A program made the position numbers and the translations under genes. Under the pieces are notes generated by a model. That model saw nothing but the letters and a program-made list of their open reading frames with translations, was not told where the DNA came from and ran no database searches. Source: Acanthosoma haemorrhoidale (Eukaryota > Arthropoda > Insecta > Hemiptera > Acanthosomatidae). Taken from it: a DNA stretch of 64,000 nt. The stretch is from contig OV884009.1 of NCBI GenBank assembly GCA_930367205.1, positions 118,619,454 through 118,683,453 on the forward strand. Direction: 5' to 3'. Positions 24,574-36,164 of this stretch are shown here, in pieces (within the stretch, counting starts at the first letter, position 1; the number at the start of each line of letters is the position of its first letter).

Positions 24574-25970
24574 CACTGACAGGCAAAAAATTCCACCCAC
24601 CTGATTTTTTCATGTTTTCATCTCAAAATATTTCTGCTTTGGATTGGTCAATTTTTTTTTATGAATAAATATGTATTTTTTTTTCAATAAGAAATGTCAA
24701 TATAGACGATAGTAACCCATAATCCTTAGTTCAATTAAAGGACTGTCGTTCCCAATGTTTACTTTCCATGGGATTAAAAATGTTTATTCAGTGTCATTTA
24801 CGTTCTGGTGCAGCAAATTTCTTAGCTTCGATATTTTAATTTTCTCAATTTTAAGTTTAAAAATGCCTCTTCGTGCTGAGGATTTTGCACATGGAGTGCA
24901 CTTATTGATGATGGACGTTCCATTAGATATGCAGCTAATGCCATAGGAGTTCCCTATGAGACGCCGTCAGGCGTTTTCGAGAAACTGGGCCGGTTCTGGA
25001 CGGCCTAGGGCAACAGAACCACAGGATGACCGGTTTCTTCTTAAAAGAATTTTATGAAACCGGCACCTTACCGTTGTTCAAGCGATTCATCAGCTCCAAG
25101 AAGTTCGAGGTGTGCAAATTTCTGAACGTACTGCTCAGAGAAGATTAAATGAGTATGGACTAATGGCTTTTCGCCCAGTAAGAGGACCAGAACTCACGGA
25201 GTTACACGGGTGGCTTTTGCTCGAGAACACAGTCATTGGACTATGGATGAATGGTGTGCTGTACTTTTTACAAATGAATCTAGATTTGCTCTATGATCTC
25301 CAGATGGGCGTGAAAGGGTGTGGAGAAGAAGAAATGAAAGGTATGCAGCCTGTAATTTCACCCAGAGCCAACCTTTTCAACGTGGTTCCTTAATGGTGTG
25401 GGCTGGGATTTCAATGGAGTGCCGCACAGAATTGGTTGTTGTTCGTGGAGGGTCTTTGATGGCCACTCGCTATGTAGATGAGATTTAGGAACCTCATGTG
25501 TTGCCTATCCTCATCGAAATCAGTGATCATTCATTTCTAATGCACGTCCAGATTTGGACCCTATCGAGCATTTATGGGATAACCTCGGAAGACGAATAAG
25601 GGCGCGTTCAGCACTTCCTGATACACTGCAGGATCTTGAAAGGGCTCTTCGGGAAGAATGGGCTAACCTCCAGCAAAAGGACATTTCCCAACTGGTGGAA
25701 AGTATGCCGAGGCGTCTTCAAGAAGTAATAAAGGCAAGAGGAGGAAATACGCGCAATAGGATAGAAATGGTTATTTTTCATGTTTCTTAGCAGTTCACAT
25801 TTTGATTTTAAATTTTTAAACAAAGACTCATTTAATAAACATTAAAAAGCTTATTAAAGGTAAAACAGATTTTATAAATTCAATAAATAATAAGTATTAT
25901 ATACAATTACCATGTATTATATACAAATACAATTTTTTTACAAGTGGGTGGAATTTTTTGCCTGTCAGTG
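24574..25970 (+). mobile_element. Tc1-like DNA transposon, dead, both ends present
   Basis: A 1397 bp element bounded by a 27 bp perfect terminal inverted repeat. The left end starts CACTGACAGGCAAAAAATTC and the right end is its complement, ending GAATTTTTTGCCTGTCAGTG. TA lies on both sides (24572-24573, 25971-25972), the Tc1/mariner target duplication. The interior carries a damaged transposase gene in sense orientation. Confidence 0.93.
24863..25787 (+). pseudogene. Tc1-like transposase, frameshifted and deleted
   Basis: Reads in three frames. MPLRAEDFAHGVHLL opens the DNA-binding region, ISERTAQRRLNEYGLMAFRP is the second helix-turn-helix, then DEWCAVLF and SRFALY surround the first catalytic position, and PIEHLWDNLGRRIRARSALP is the C-terminal block. 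The first catalytic Asp of the DDE triad is Asn here (codon 25273-25275, F-T-N-E-S-R-F). The segment that should carry the second Asp is missing at about 25530-25550, where NARP-like sequence runs straight into PDLDPIEHLW. The protein would be inactive even without its frameshifts and stops. Confidence 0.88.
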
Positions 25971-25972
25971 TA

Positions 25973-27380
25973 TAATGCTGTAAAGCATGCAGATTTAATT
26001 TAATGGACTACAGCTAGTCCCCTCTCTTGGACTCCATCTACCACTAAAGCAAGGCTGTGAGAGTATGCAGCTAGGTGCTTTGACGTAGTCCGTAACCTAT
26101 CTCCTGAGCCAACCTGCGCCAATAACACAAATGTGAGTGAGCCTCAATCTTGAGTCCACCTTGACGACCTAGCTTGTGTAGAGAGGGTCCCTGGTCCATC
26201 GTAAAATCAGAATTCAGAGCATTTACCTTTTCAGTATGAAAATTTCCACCTGAGGAAGGCCAAGGTGAGACTATGTGACCCACTTCTGGCCCAGGAGCTC
26301 TTTTTCTTCCCATCGCTGGGGAATTCCTCTACCCATCAACCTTGACCAGTCTCTAGAACATGTTTTGCCTCTTCAATACTGGAGGTTTCCATAAGAAGTC
26401 CCACTGCTTTCCTTACTCCTTCAGGATTTGTTGGTCTCTGCCAATGGCAATTTTCTCATTATGTCAAGAGAGTTGTTGCCCTCTATGGTAATAATCACCT
26501 TCCCTGGAGTATGTACTGCATACCGTGACAAAGGGAGCTTATCCACTAGCTCCTGGATGCTTTTCTGCATCATTGTGGAGGGTTTCTTCTTCTTGATGGC
26601 CCTCTCCCTGCTGTGAGCTGATATTAATGTATATAGTTGACGACTGATGTAAAAAAAAATAAAATGGCAGATGACTACTGATCTGAGATTCAACTAGTTT
26701 TGGATAATTTCTTATTTGTCTGTAAAAAATCTAGCTATAGTAAGTAATGTCTTTAATGCTAAGTTTGTTTTGAGTTTTCTAATTGAAATTTATTTAATTA
26801 CTGAGTGAAAGGTAAAATACTTTACTTTTTAACTATTTGTATTTGCTGATATTATTTGATATCTATTTTGTTCAGAATGTAAACCTGCATAAGAAAGGAT
26901 ACAACATTAACAAGATCGGGGCCTTGCTTATGTTTATGAAGTTAAACTATCTAAATATATCCCTCCACGCAACTGCTCTAAAGTGATGTACTTAATAAGA
27001 CATCATTAGTTTTAAGACTTTGACTATTGTTAGTTTTTTGTAATGTAAAGATCTTATAGAATTTTCTTTATTACTATTTTATTTGGAAAAGTTTGTTTAA
27101 AATATAATTTTTTAATAATTTCTTTTAAGTTTTTGTAGCATCTTCCTAACTTTATTTCTACTGTGCCTAATTTATTCTTCAACAGCTGTAATTATCTTTG
27201 TCTTAATATTTTTTCATGAAAAAGCTTGATATTCACACTCACAAAATAATATAGCAAAACTTTTTATTGGTATTGACTTTACAATGATCATTATTTATTT
27301 ATTTTGTTAATATAAAAATAAAAAATTGATAATTTAATAAATAAATAAAAAAAATTTCTAGCACAATCAATAATAATTAA
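25973..27380. other. intergenic with coding-like remnant on minus strand
   Basis: The segment 26620-26070 is richer in G+C than its surroundings. On the minus strand it reads as a protein-like string in alternating frames: SIQELVDKLPLSRYAVHT, then PGKVIITIEGNNSLDI, then after a frameshift NPEGVRKAVGLLMETSSIEE and KHVLETGQ. I do not recognise the family; a decayed transposon ORF or pseudogene is likely. The remainder, 26700-27380, is A+T-rich with nothing seen. Confidence 0.4.
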
Positions 27381-28108
27381 CACTAACCTATAATATATAA
27401 AAGTGGCACTCTTAAATAAATTTAAATATTTGCTTCCTAATAGAATTATTTTGGCTTTTAATTCTTTTTAAATTAATATTCAACGTTTTGAGTGATAAGG
27501 AGCTATAAATATAAAGGTAAACCCAATAAATATTCAACAAATTTATTTTTTTTTAAATTATACAGAAATTTCTGTTTTAATTTCTTGATCTATAAAAACT
27601 TAGCTTTAGAAACAAAAGGTTTTTCTTTTTAATTTGAATTAAAAAATGGTTTTGACAGTTGAGCAAGTAGCCTGTGTTGTTGCTTTAGTAAGAAGACATT
27701 GGAAGCCAAAGATATGCAGGCCATGCATGGGGGTTTACCTGAAACTCGGAGAGTAATTACACATTACCAAGAGACAAGTTGTGCAATCCCAGACCATGAT
27801 CAGGTCAGCCGATCCCACCCAGAGCCAAGAGATGACCAGTTTATTGTACCACACACGGTTCGGAATGGGTTTTTATTTTAACTGCTACTGAGACTGCTCA
27901 ACTTCTTCGTACAACTCAGGAAGTCACAATATGGCCAGAAACTGTTAAAATAAGACTTGCTGAAGTGAATTTAAACCCTCAGAGACCAGAGAACATTGTA
28001 GATGACGAATGGTGAAAACGTTTAATATTAATTCAAAGGCAAAATAATTCTATTAGGAAGAAACTATTTGAATTTTTCTAAGTGCGCCACTTTTTTTGTG
28101 GGGCAGTG
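27381..28108 (+). mobile_element. internally deleted Tc1-like element
   Basis: The right end is a long inverted repeat finishing TTTTTGTGGGGCAGTG with TA after it. The left end (CACTAACC..AAAAGTGGCACTCTTAAAT..CTTCCTAATAGAATTATTTTG) is its diverged complement. The interior keeps only the N-terminal DNA-binding part of a Tc1 transposase: MVLTVEQVACVVALVRR and, after frameshifts, [27 protein letters not shown]. No catalytic domain is present. A second member of the family lies at 47223-47923. Confidence 0.82.
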
Positions 28109-28228
28109 TAAAACACAGGTTATTTTTCAGTAATACATACTGCCAGATAAAAGGGGGGGCGCCCGCCATGGGTTAGGGTTTCTTCGATCCGGCCTATGCC
28201 CAGGGGGCGTCAAGAAAGAGATAAAATC

Positions 28229-29525
28229 GGTAAACCTGTGGTCTTTTATCTTTGCTGGCGGCCTAGTTTGCAGGCAGTTTATTTGTATTGATCTGACTCC
28301 GTAAGATCTTGAAAGGTGCCCCGACAGTGCACTATATTCAGGAGAAGAGGTACAGGGTAGAAGTTATAGGTAGTTTATGTGGTCTTGGAATGACCATGAA
28401 TTCACATGCGGTATCTGAGGGTAGGTGATAACTGTCCTGATCCCATAGGCAAGTGTGAACCGGAGAGAGGCAGACTTGATCGCTGGGGGAGATAATACTA
28501 GGTACAGTTTGTAGGGCCTCAGAGACCATTGTCCACATGGAAGGGACCCCTTCCAAGGATGTTCTAATTTTAGCGAGATGAAGGCAGAGAATCCCACTAG
28601 GAAGGTGTGGGGTCTGACAATGGCAAACTAAAACATAGCCAGATTAGGAAAGAGAGTTGCTGAGGTAGTTGAATAAGAAAGCAATGGTTCGAGTAGAGCA
28701 GCAAGCGCCCCAGTGCAGAGAGAGAGATAGTAGTGTTCACTTCAGGTTCCGAATGAATAATAAAAGCTCCAAATTTTGGCCTTATATAGGCAGGCAGAGG
28801 CTGGGCTATGCCCATGCCTTCTAGTGAGCTTCAGCTGTGTCCTGAACCAGTTCCCCTCTCTAACTGATGCCTAAGGTAAACCTGTGGTCTTTGACTTTTG
28901 CTGCCGGCCTAGTCAGCGGGCAGCTTTATTCGTATTGATCTAACTCTATACCATCTTAGAACATGTGCCCCGATAGTGCACTATTTTCAGGAGAAGAGAA
29001 ACAGGGTAGGTGTTATAGGTAGTTTATGTGGTCTTGGAATGACCATGAATTCACACTCGGTATCTAAGGGTAGGCAAAAACTGTCGGGATCCCAAAGGCG
29101 AGTGTGAACCAGAGATAACTAGACTAGATCGCTGAGGGAGACGCTAATAGGTAAATTTTGTAGGGCACCGTTGTCGTTGTCCGCACGGAAGTGATCCCTT
29201 CCAAGGATGAGCTAATTTTACTGAGACGAAGGCAGAGAATCCCACTCGGAAGGTGTGGGGTCTGATAAGCCAGACTAAAACATAGCGAGGTTAGGAAAGA
29301 GAAGTGCAGAGGTAGATGAATAAAAAAGCCATGGTTCGAGTAGAGCAGCTAGCTCCAGTGCAAAGAGAGAGAGAGCAATGTTCACTTCAGGTGCTGGGTT
29401 CCGAATGAATAGAAAAAGCTCCGAATTTCGGCCTTATATAGGCAGGCCAGAGGCCGGGCTACGCCTGCACCCTATAGTGAGCTTCAGCTGCGTGCGTTGT
29501 GCACTAGTTCCCCTCTTTTATCTGA
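28229..29525. repeat. direct tandem duplication of a ~646 bp unit
   Basis: Copy 1 (about 28229-28874) and copy 2 (about 28875-29525) begin GGTAAACCTGTGGTCTTT and end near CCCCTCT..CTGATGCCTA. They remain clearly alignable throughout, for example AGGTAGTTTATGTGGTCTTG and GACCATGAATTCACA in both. Each holds GGCCTTATATAGGCAGGC near its 3' side, a TATA-like core, followed by a G+C-rich stretch. Size and TATA position would suit two adjacent LTRs, but no primer site or gag/pol is seen. G+C content is well above the surroundings. Confidence 0.75.
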
Positions 29526-31639
29526 TGCCTACGGTTTTTATTATTAAAATATGGAGACGTAGGCAGGTATTTCCTGGTCCAAGAAGAGAGGAACTTCTAT
29601 GTTATTCGTGGTGAAGAAGTTGGTACAACACATAGATATATTCATCTGATAGTGCTCAGACAACTCGAATTACAATTAAAAATGTGTACTTTTTTCTTTT
29701 GTCAATATTCATGTACTGTGTACTTGTAAATGTTTTTTATCTTTCAGTTCAGGCAAATATACATTTCAAAATACTTTGTAAAGTTTTATATTTTATTTAA
29801 ACTTTTTCACAACAAATTTGCACAGTCACTTTAAAGAATAACAGCTGATATTTTCTTTTTTCAAGTTTTAAAATTAATAGCAAATAATACATTTATTTAT
29901 TGAAAATAAAAGTAAACAGTTATTTGGCATCTCTGGGTGAAACTACAATAAATGCTTTGGTAATTAATTTATATTATAACTAGTTTCAGCATTGACATCT
30001 TCAAGTACCTACATTACTGCAGCAAAGAAATAGTATTTGGCTTGAAAAACAATATCCCCACCGTCAAGATAATGTTCATTTTAAGGCTCCTTCTTGAATT
30101 AATCTGCAAAAATATATTATCAGTCAATATTCCCAAACTGGTAAATTAAATATTAGCTTGTAAAATATATTTATATACTGAATATTTGAATTTTAATGAG
30201 TCAATTAAATTGTATGTAAGGACATATATGGTGTAGTAATTAGAGAGCTGTTTCTCTATACTTTTCATTCTTACTGCCTAAAATGAGAGTTCAAACATGA
30301 TGTGAAATATAATTATGAGAAAGAAGAAAATAATATTTCATAGAATTATGTGAAAGAGAAAAAATAGTAAGACAGACAGTGCCATGCGTAGGAGACCATA
30401 GGGATAGCCTAGATCATTAATTCCTGAAGTGGTCTATATCAACCCCTAGGGATCAACTCCCAACTACATGGGAAAATAAAATTTGCGGCTGCATGAGATA
30501 CAAATGGGAGTCCACAAGAGTGAATCCCATTTAAACAAGTCGTGTCCAAAACTTTGGCTTAATGGAATAATCCACATAACCGTGTTAGTACCGGTGTACT
30601 AATGTAATACTTTCTTATAATAGACATTTAAATTAGCTATGAAATAAATATTTTTAAAACATAAATGATTATGAAACGTGATGAAGATATGAGCTAGATT
30701 CGGGGAACTTCATGACTCCATGCTTCAAACATGGAAAAATTCGAGATCGATGATGCGATGACCATCGTTTTCTGTTGACAAGTCAAAATAACAACTTGAT
30801 TGCTTTGAATTATCATTAAAGCTAATTGCTAGAATATTCTCAGTAATAGGTGAAACCACCATGTAAATGGTAAAATGTAAGTAAAATTGTCAGCGAAGAG
30901 CTAGGTCGCGCCTAGGGGCTTGGCCAGTAGTGAAGATGAAGAGCAATAAACCGTTCTCTTGGCCTTGGTAAGGATTAAAATCAGGATGCAGGTAGCTCGG
31001 GCTTGAAGGACAAGCCATTAACTCTTGATGCATTTGGAGACAGAATAAGAGTGAAAAGCAGGGAAAAGGGCCAAATGGGCTTAAGAGAAAAATGTTCTAC
31101 AAAAAAGTGTTAACCATATATTCACTCGTGCCTAAAGAATTCCTAAGAAAACCCTCCTGTTGGATGAAAGGACATGCCGAAGCAAGTGGAGATCATTGCA
31201 TGTTAAGGTAAAGGAGTGGCGGTTAAATAGGAAGGCAATAGGATGCTCGCCCTCAATACCCTGATTGACTTCTGTGGAGGTAACTAGCTGGCGAACGTGG
31301 AGACAGAAAAACACCCCTAAGGCTGATCAGGAGGACACTAGATGACTTCTTGGTGGAGTTAATCTGGAGCCTGCATACTAGAATTTTTAATATTGGTTAT
31401 TTAGGATACAGTGAGTTTTAATTAATAATGTACCATAGCCATTGCCAATCAATTTTAAACATCATGCCATTGTTTTAGCTAATTAAATAGTTAAGATTAA
31501 GCGTTACAAAGGTCCTTAGCCTGTATCATAATCTAGTCATATAATTGTTTGATGTAACAGAAAATATGGTATTTGTTCTATGGTCAATATGGTTCTACAC
31601 ACACCTGCATATGATGTAATAAAAAAAAAAGCCTTTGAG
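29526..31639. other. intergenic, one G+C-richer patch
   Basis: Mostly A+T-rich. At about 30233-30310, TAGTAATTAGAGAG followed by GAGAGTTCAAACATG weakly resembles a tRNA-like SINE head. The block 30890-31380 has higher G+C and a 60-codon frame on the minus strand (31132-31314); it may be a decayed transposon, but no family is recognised. Confidence 0.35.
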
Positions 31640-32740
31640 CAATAACACAGTTCAAAGATGTATTGAGGAAATGAGTTATGATATTAAAAGATTCTTGGGT
31701 AATTATCTACAAACAACCCATTTCTCTATACAACTAGATCTGTCAACTTTATATGGTAATGAAGCATTATTATTGGCATATGTTAATTTTGTTTGAGCCA
31801 AGAAATTCATGAAGAACTGCTCTTTGCGAGAACTTTGACAACAGACACTAAAGGCAAATGAATGTTTTGAGAGATTATTTCATGAAAAATCGATCCCTTT
31901 ATCAAATATAATTTCAGTGGCAGAAGATGGACCATACCACCTGACATGTTTAGGTGCTATTTAAAACAAAATGTACCTGAGGTGTTTGCAATACACTGGT
32001 TCATCCATTGACAGCATTTAGTTCCTAAAAATCTAAGTGGTAGATTGCATCAATCTCTTCTATTATCATTAACGCAGTAAACAGCATTCAGAGCAACACA
32101 TCGAATTTTAAGCTATTTGGGCAGTTTTTGAAGAAAATGACGAGCACTTTCATGGATTACTCTTTCACACTGAATTATGCTGGCTGTAAAAAGGCTTATG
32201 TTTGACAAGATTTTTCTCACTTTTTGAAAAGAAAATTTAATTAACTTGAAACCAGACATTGCTTATTTCACACATTTGTTTAGTAAATTTACTGAGGTTA
32301 ACTTGCAGTTACAAGGTGAGTCTAAATTTGATAAAAACAAAGTCTATCATTTCAGCTTTTCTTGTCAAAATTAAACTAATGAAGCAAAACATTGGAACTA
32401 GGTTTGAGAATGTCTAGTCTATGGAAATTCCACATTGGATTATTAATCCAAACGATGTCATTGAAGAAACGGATGTCATATTACAAGAACTGATCGGAAT
32501 AAGCACTAACTAAGATCTTAAGTTACAGTTCGGAAAGGGATATCAGCAATTTTGGCTTCAGAGTAACAAACCTCTAACTTATCCTGTATTGTGGACTATG
32601 TCAGAAAGTTTTTCCATCTTCATACCTCATGGAAAGGGGTTTCACGGAGGGTGCCAATCTTCTTAAACAGCCTGGAAATCACAGACCGAGGAGATTTTAG
32701 GTTAAACCTAACTAAATTGAAGCCAAAAATAGAAAATTAA
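31640..32740 (+). pseudogene. hAT transposase remnant, ZBED5/SCAND3-like
   Basis: The plus strand reads, through many stops and shifts, as the hAT transposase type found in ZBED5, SCAND3 and FAM200 proteins: CIEEMSYDIKR, TTHFSIQLDLSTLYGNEALL, AYVNF, EENDEHFHGLLFHTE, GLCLTRFFSLFEK, TKSIISAFLVKIKLMKQNIG, IPHWIINPNDVIEETDVILQ, ELIGIST, KGYQQFWLQ and a degraded ERGF-type dimerisation region. No frame reaches 60 codons, so it is long dead. The N-terminal BED zinc finger and terminal repeats were not found. Confidence 0.82.
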
Positions 32741-34430
32741 CCTCCCATTAAAAGCATTTATCTTTTTGTGTACTTATTTTATGTAATAATTTTACTCAAT
32801 TTGCACTTTGTTGTTTTAATTAATAAATGTATAGAACCTAACATGTTTTTGTTTTTTTAAGCTTATCACTCTATAGTTAAACCTATCGAAGTGAGGAGCA
32901 CTGTGACTGCTGTAAAAAACACATTTGACTTTGATGAATTTGTAAAAATCTAAAGTTAGAAAGGCAGAGGGTCTACTCAAAACAGAAAAAAAATGGCATG
33001 TGGTCTTCGAGACAAACAAGTTTGGGTACTCTAGCCTAGATAGAAGGAAAGCATGAGGTACCAGCTTAGCCCTGACTGTATTATTATTTTTTTCTCTTCA
33101 ACCAATAATTATTGAAATCTACACCAGTGAGCTTATTATAGAGTACGACTATTAATTATTAACTTAAAATGATTATTGAAAATCCAAATATCGGAAGAAA
33201 CACAAACATATTTAAGCAATAGATAACTTTTTTATTTTTTTCCCCCCACCCTTCCAGAGGTAAAATCAAGCAATAGACAACTATAATAGTTTTTCCTAAG
33301 CACTGTAAAGTACACCTGACCTGCTTCAATCAAAATAGATATATCTCAGACACATACCAAGCGATTGCCAAATACCTCCAGCTCAAGGCTAGGCAGGAGA
33401 AGAATGTCTTGAGGGAGGACAAAGACCTAGAAGCCCACTAGGTAACTCCTCAACCATTGTTCATCCTTGATTTGGAATGGACACCAGGTATTTAAAAAAA
33501 CCACATCCCAAGCGTGACATAGTAAAGTGCTGGGACTAGTAAACTGTCAAGATTATGGTCAGAGTAGATCATACTGTCTCACCCATGTCCTATACCACAT
33601 CATGTACCTCAGGCTCATATTCTTCTAACCTCCTTCCTAGTTGATCCGAAACCCTCATCAAAGGTTAAGATGACTTCATGATTTTATTTTATATAACAGA
33701 TAATTTATTAAAATTATATAATAAATACAGTTAATATAACTGATATTTTTTCTTTAGCTGCCACCCCCCCCCATATTGGCTTTCATTGAGGGGCGCATCT
33801 CATCTTCATGATATTTCTTGTGTTTTTAATTTGCCAAAAGCTTTTCAATTTTGAATACCATACAATCAAATAATCGCATATATTAATATTGTGTAGTGAT
33901 TTGACAACTTTGTCTTGCACTTTCTGGCCTGTATTTATATTATATATTGGCTAACAAATTGTACTCTCTTTTTAGTTCCTATAACCAAATAAGGGAATAA
34001 TGAGTCAATGTTTTTTTTAATCACATTTTTAAGATTTAGAAACATCAAATCCTTAATTTATGCAACCATGTAGACATTATAAATAAATAAGTTAATAGAA
34101 CCAAACCTTTTATTAACATTCTATTATGTACTTTTTCTTTTAGTTCTGGAAGAATGATTGGTGATAACGTCCCGCTTGCAATTTAAACAAGAGAAAATCT
34201 TATTTCACAAAGGCAAGCAATGGGATGATTTCAAGGACAACTTCATGAAATTGCCAATAGGTTTCCCCTCGTGAACAATATTGTCATAAGTATTAACTTA
34301 CGAAGGCTTCTTAATTAAATTTTAATTGAATCTCTTGTCTTCATATTCATCTCAACTCCTCAAAATCATTGTTTCCTACCTCATTCCAAGCTCTCATAAT
34401 TGATTAATATATCCTACAAAGCCTTAATTA
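32741..34430. other. intergenic, no feature recognised
   Basis: A+T-rich with a C run at about 33241-33248 and 33763-33771. A richer block at 33330-33670 has no open frame and no family resemblance. Small open frame at 32816-33019 (-) not supported. Confidence 0.4.
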
Positions 34431-34435
34431 TCCTC

Positions 34436-34840
34436 AATTGGAATGGCAATGGTGTTCACAGACACAAAACCAAACTGGTAACATTGCAACATGAAAAAAC
34501 ACTGACATTGCAATAATTACCAAAACACGTCTAAGTTCTAACAAATTCATCAAAATCCCACAGTACCAGGTTTACCAAACAAGCCCAGGATTTCCTACAA
34601 ATAACATTGTATCGATATGCACATTTTTTTTTTCCTGTTTCTTTGACAATAGTTTAAAATCTTCAAGGGGACACTTCTCCTTAAGGTTTTCTACAACTGC
34701 CCCTGTTCCTCCTGTATTTTTTTGGGACAATGAGTTAATAAGCTTGTCACTGCTGAAGAATCTGTCAAATTAAAGATTAAATATAAGGGCCAAACCTTGC
34801 TGGCAGCCTTGTGGACAGTTCCAAAACTTAACAGAAAGTA
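34436..34840 (+). mobile_element. LINE endonuclease fragment, jockey-like
   Basis: Translation gives ILNWNGNGVHRHKTKLVTLQ, then in a shifted frame AIITKTRLSSNKFIKIPQYQ and VYQTSPGFP, and further on VKLKIKYKGQTLLAALW. This follows the order of the apurinic endonuclease domain of jockey-type LINE ORF2 (WNANG..., ITET/KT.L, KIPGYxVYxT). The ET/H catalytic motif reads T-K-T here. Stops and shifts make it dead; the reverse transcriptase part is absent. Confidence 0.78.
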
Positions 34841-35962
34841 ATAAAAAAAATATGTTAACGTTAATTAGTCAGTACACGAAATGGGAGTTAAAAATTTAGC
34901 CACAATACAGAAAAACCAGGAATTATTTTAATCAAGGAAGTTCACAAATTGCCCAGCGGCTCCTGAAGGTGCCCACAAGTTTTCTTTACTTCTTGACCCA
35001 GTTGTCAGCAACATTAATTCAATCGTTGATAATTACTGTTATTACTTACCTTACGATTCCATGGTAGTAATCCTAAATCAAAGACAAAAAACAATATAGT
35101 CTCTTATTAGAATCAGCAGCTGCAAAGATAACGAAATACGTGCCTAGCACTTGCACGGAGCAAATACATAAACTTAGCTTGAAAGGTAATGTTCTAAACA
35201 AGTCAACAGAGCTCACTTCAATGTTAAATAAAAAAATACTTCTGTTCCAGAAAGGAAAATAAACCCGGCACCTGTAGGTGCTACTGAGCATTTTAGGGGT
35301 TAAAAATATCATACTTAATGTTGTTTTATGCTTTCTGAATTTTAGGACAAAATTAGGGGCATCACTTTAAAATTACTATTTGACGATGAATTAAACCTTT
35401 ATTTATTTAGGATTTGACATCATTGTTTACCTTCTACTGTTTAACTTTAAATGCACTTTCAGAATTACAACTTTAATTCATAAATAAATCAAAGTGATTG
35501 AAATAAATCTTTTTAAACCAGTAAATATTCTTATTTTTTCTAAAGTTTTTCTTTGACAAGATCTTTCTTTCTAATCAATGTTTGATTTTCTCTTTTCTTG
35601 AATTTTCAGTGAAAAATAATTTATCCTTGTTTCAATGTGTAAATAAATATTAATTAATAGAGAGTATTAAAATAAATTAGAAGGAAAAAAGAACATAGGC
35701 AAAAAACAAGTTTTTTTACAATCAAATATAAAGTGATTAGCTAATATTGTTCAGGAGTTTTAGTTATATTTAACATTTTGTCATTAATATGTTATTTAGG
35801 TGATATCAGTGTAAATATAAACCGTGAATAATGCTTTGTTTACTATTAAATCCCTTTTCTACAAACAGTAGCATATGATCCATCCAATCTACACATCATA
35901 AAATTTGTTCCCACTCATTCTTTCTCTTTATAAAATCTTTTTTAACATTTTTAATTTTGTTC
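34841..35962. other. intergenic, no feature recognised
   Basis: A+T-rich. The 79-codon frame at 35073-35312 (-) shows no family resemblance. Confidence 0.4.
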
Positions 35963-35963
35963 A

Positions 35964-36162
35964 ATGGCCCCAGTAAGGCATTTAAGTGAATATGATTACG
36001 TTAGGGCTGTGACATTGATAGAGGAAGGATATCAATGTAAAACACAATTTCGTTTTCAAATGACTTATTTTTTCAACCAAAATCATTTTTGAAGTATAAA
36101 ATTTGCAGAAATTGGAAATCTTTCAAAAAATAAGGGCGGTGGGTTCATTTTGTCGATCAGTG
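35964..36162 (+). mobile_element. Tc1-like element stub (transposase start plus right end)
   Basis: ATG at 35964 opens MAPVRHLSEYDYVRAVTLIE, the N-terminal helix-turn-helix of a Tc1-type transposase. After some 45 codons it collapses into a right terminal end, GGGTTCATTTTGTCGATCAG then TG and TA. The matching left end was not found, so it is truncated and internally deleted. Confidence 0.62.
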
Positions 36163-36164
36163 TA

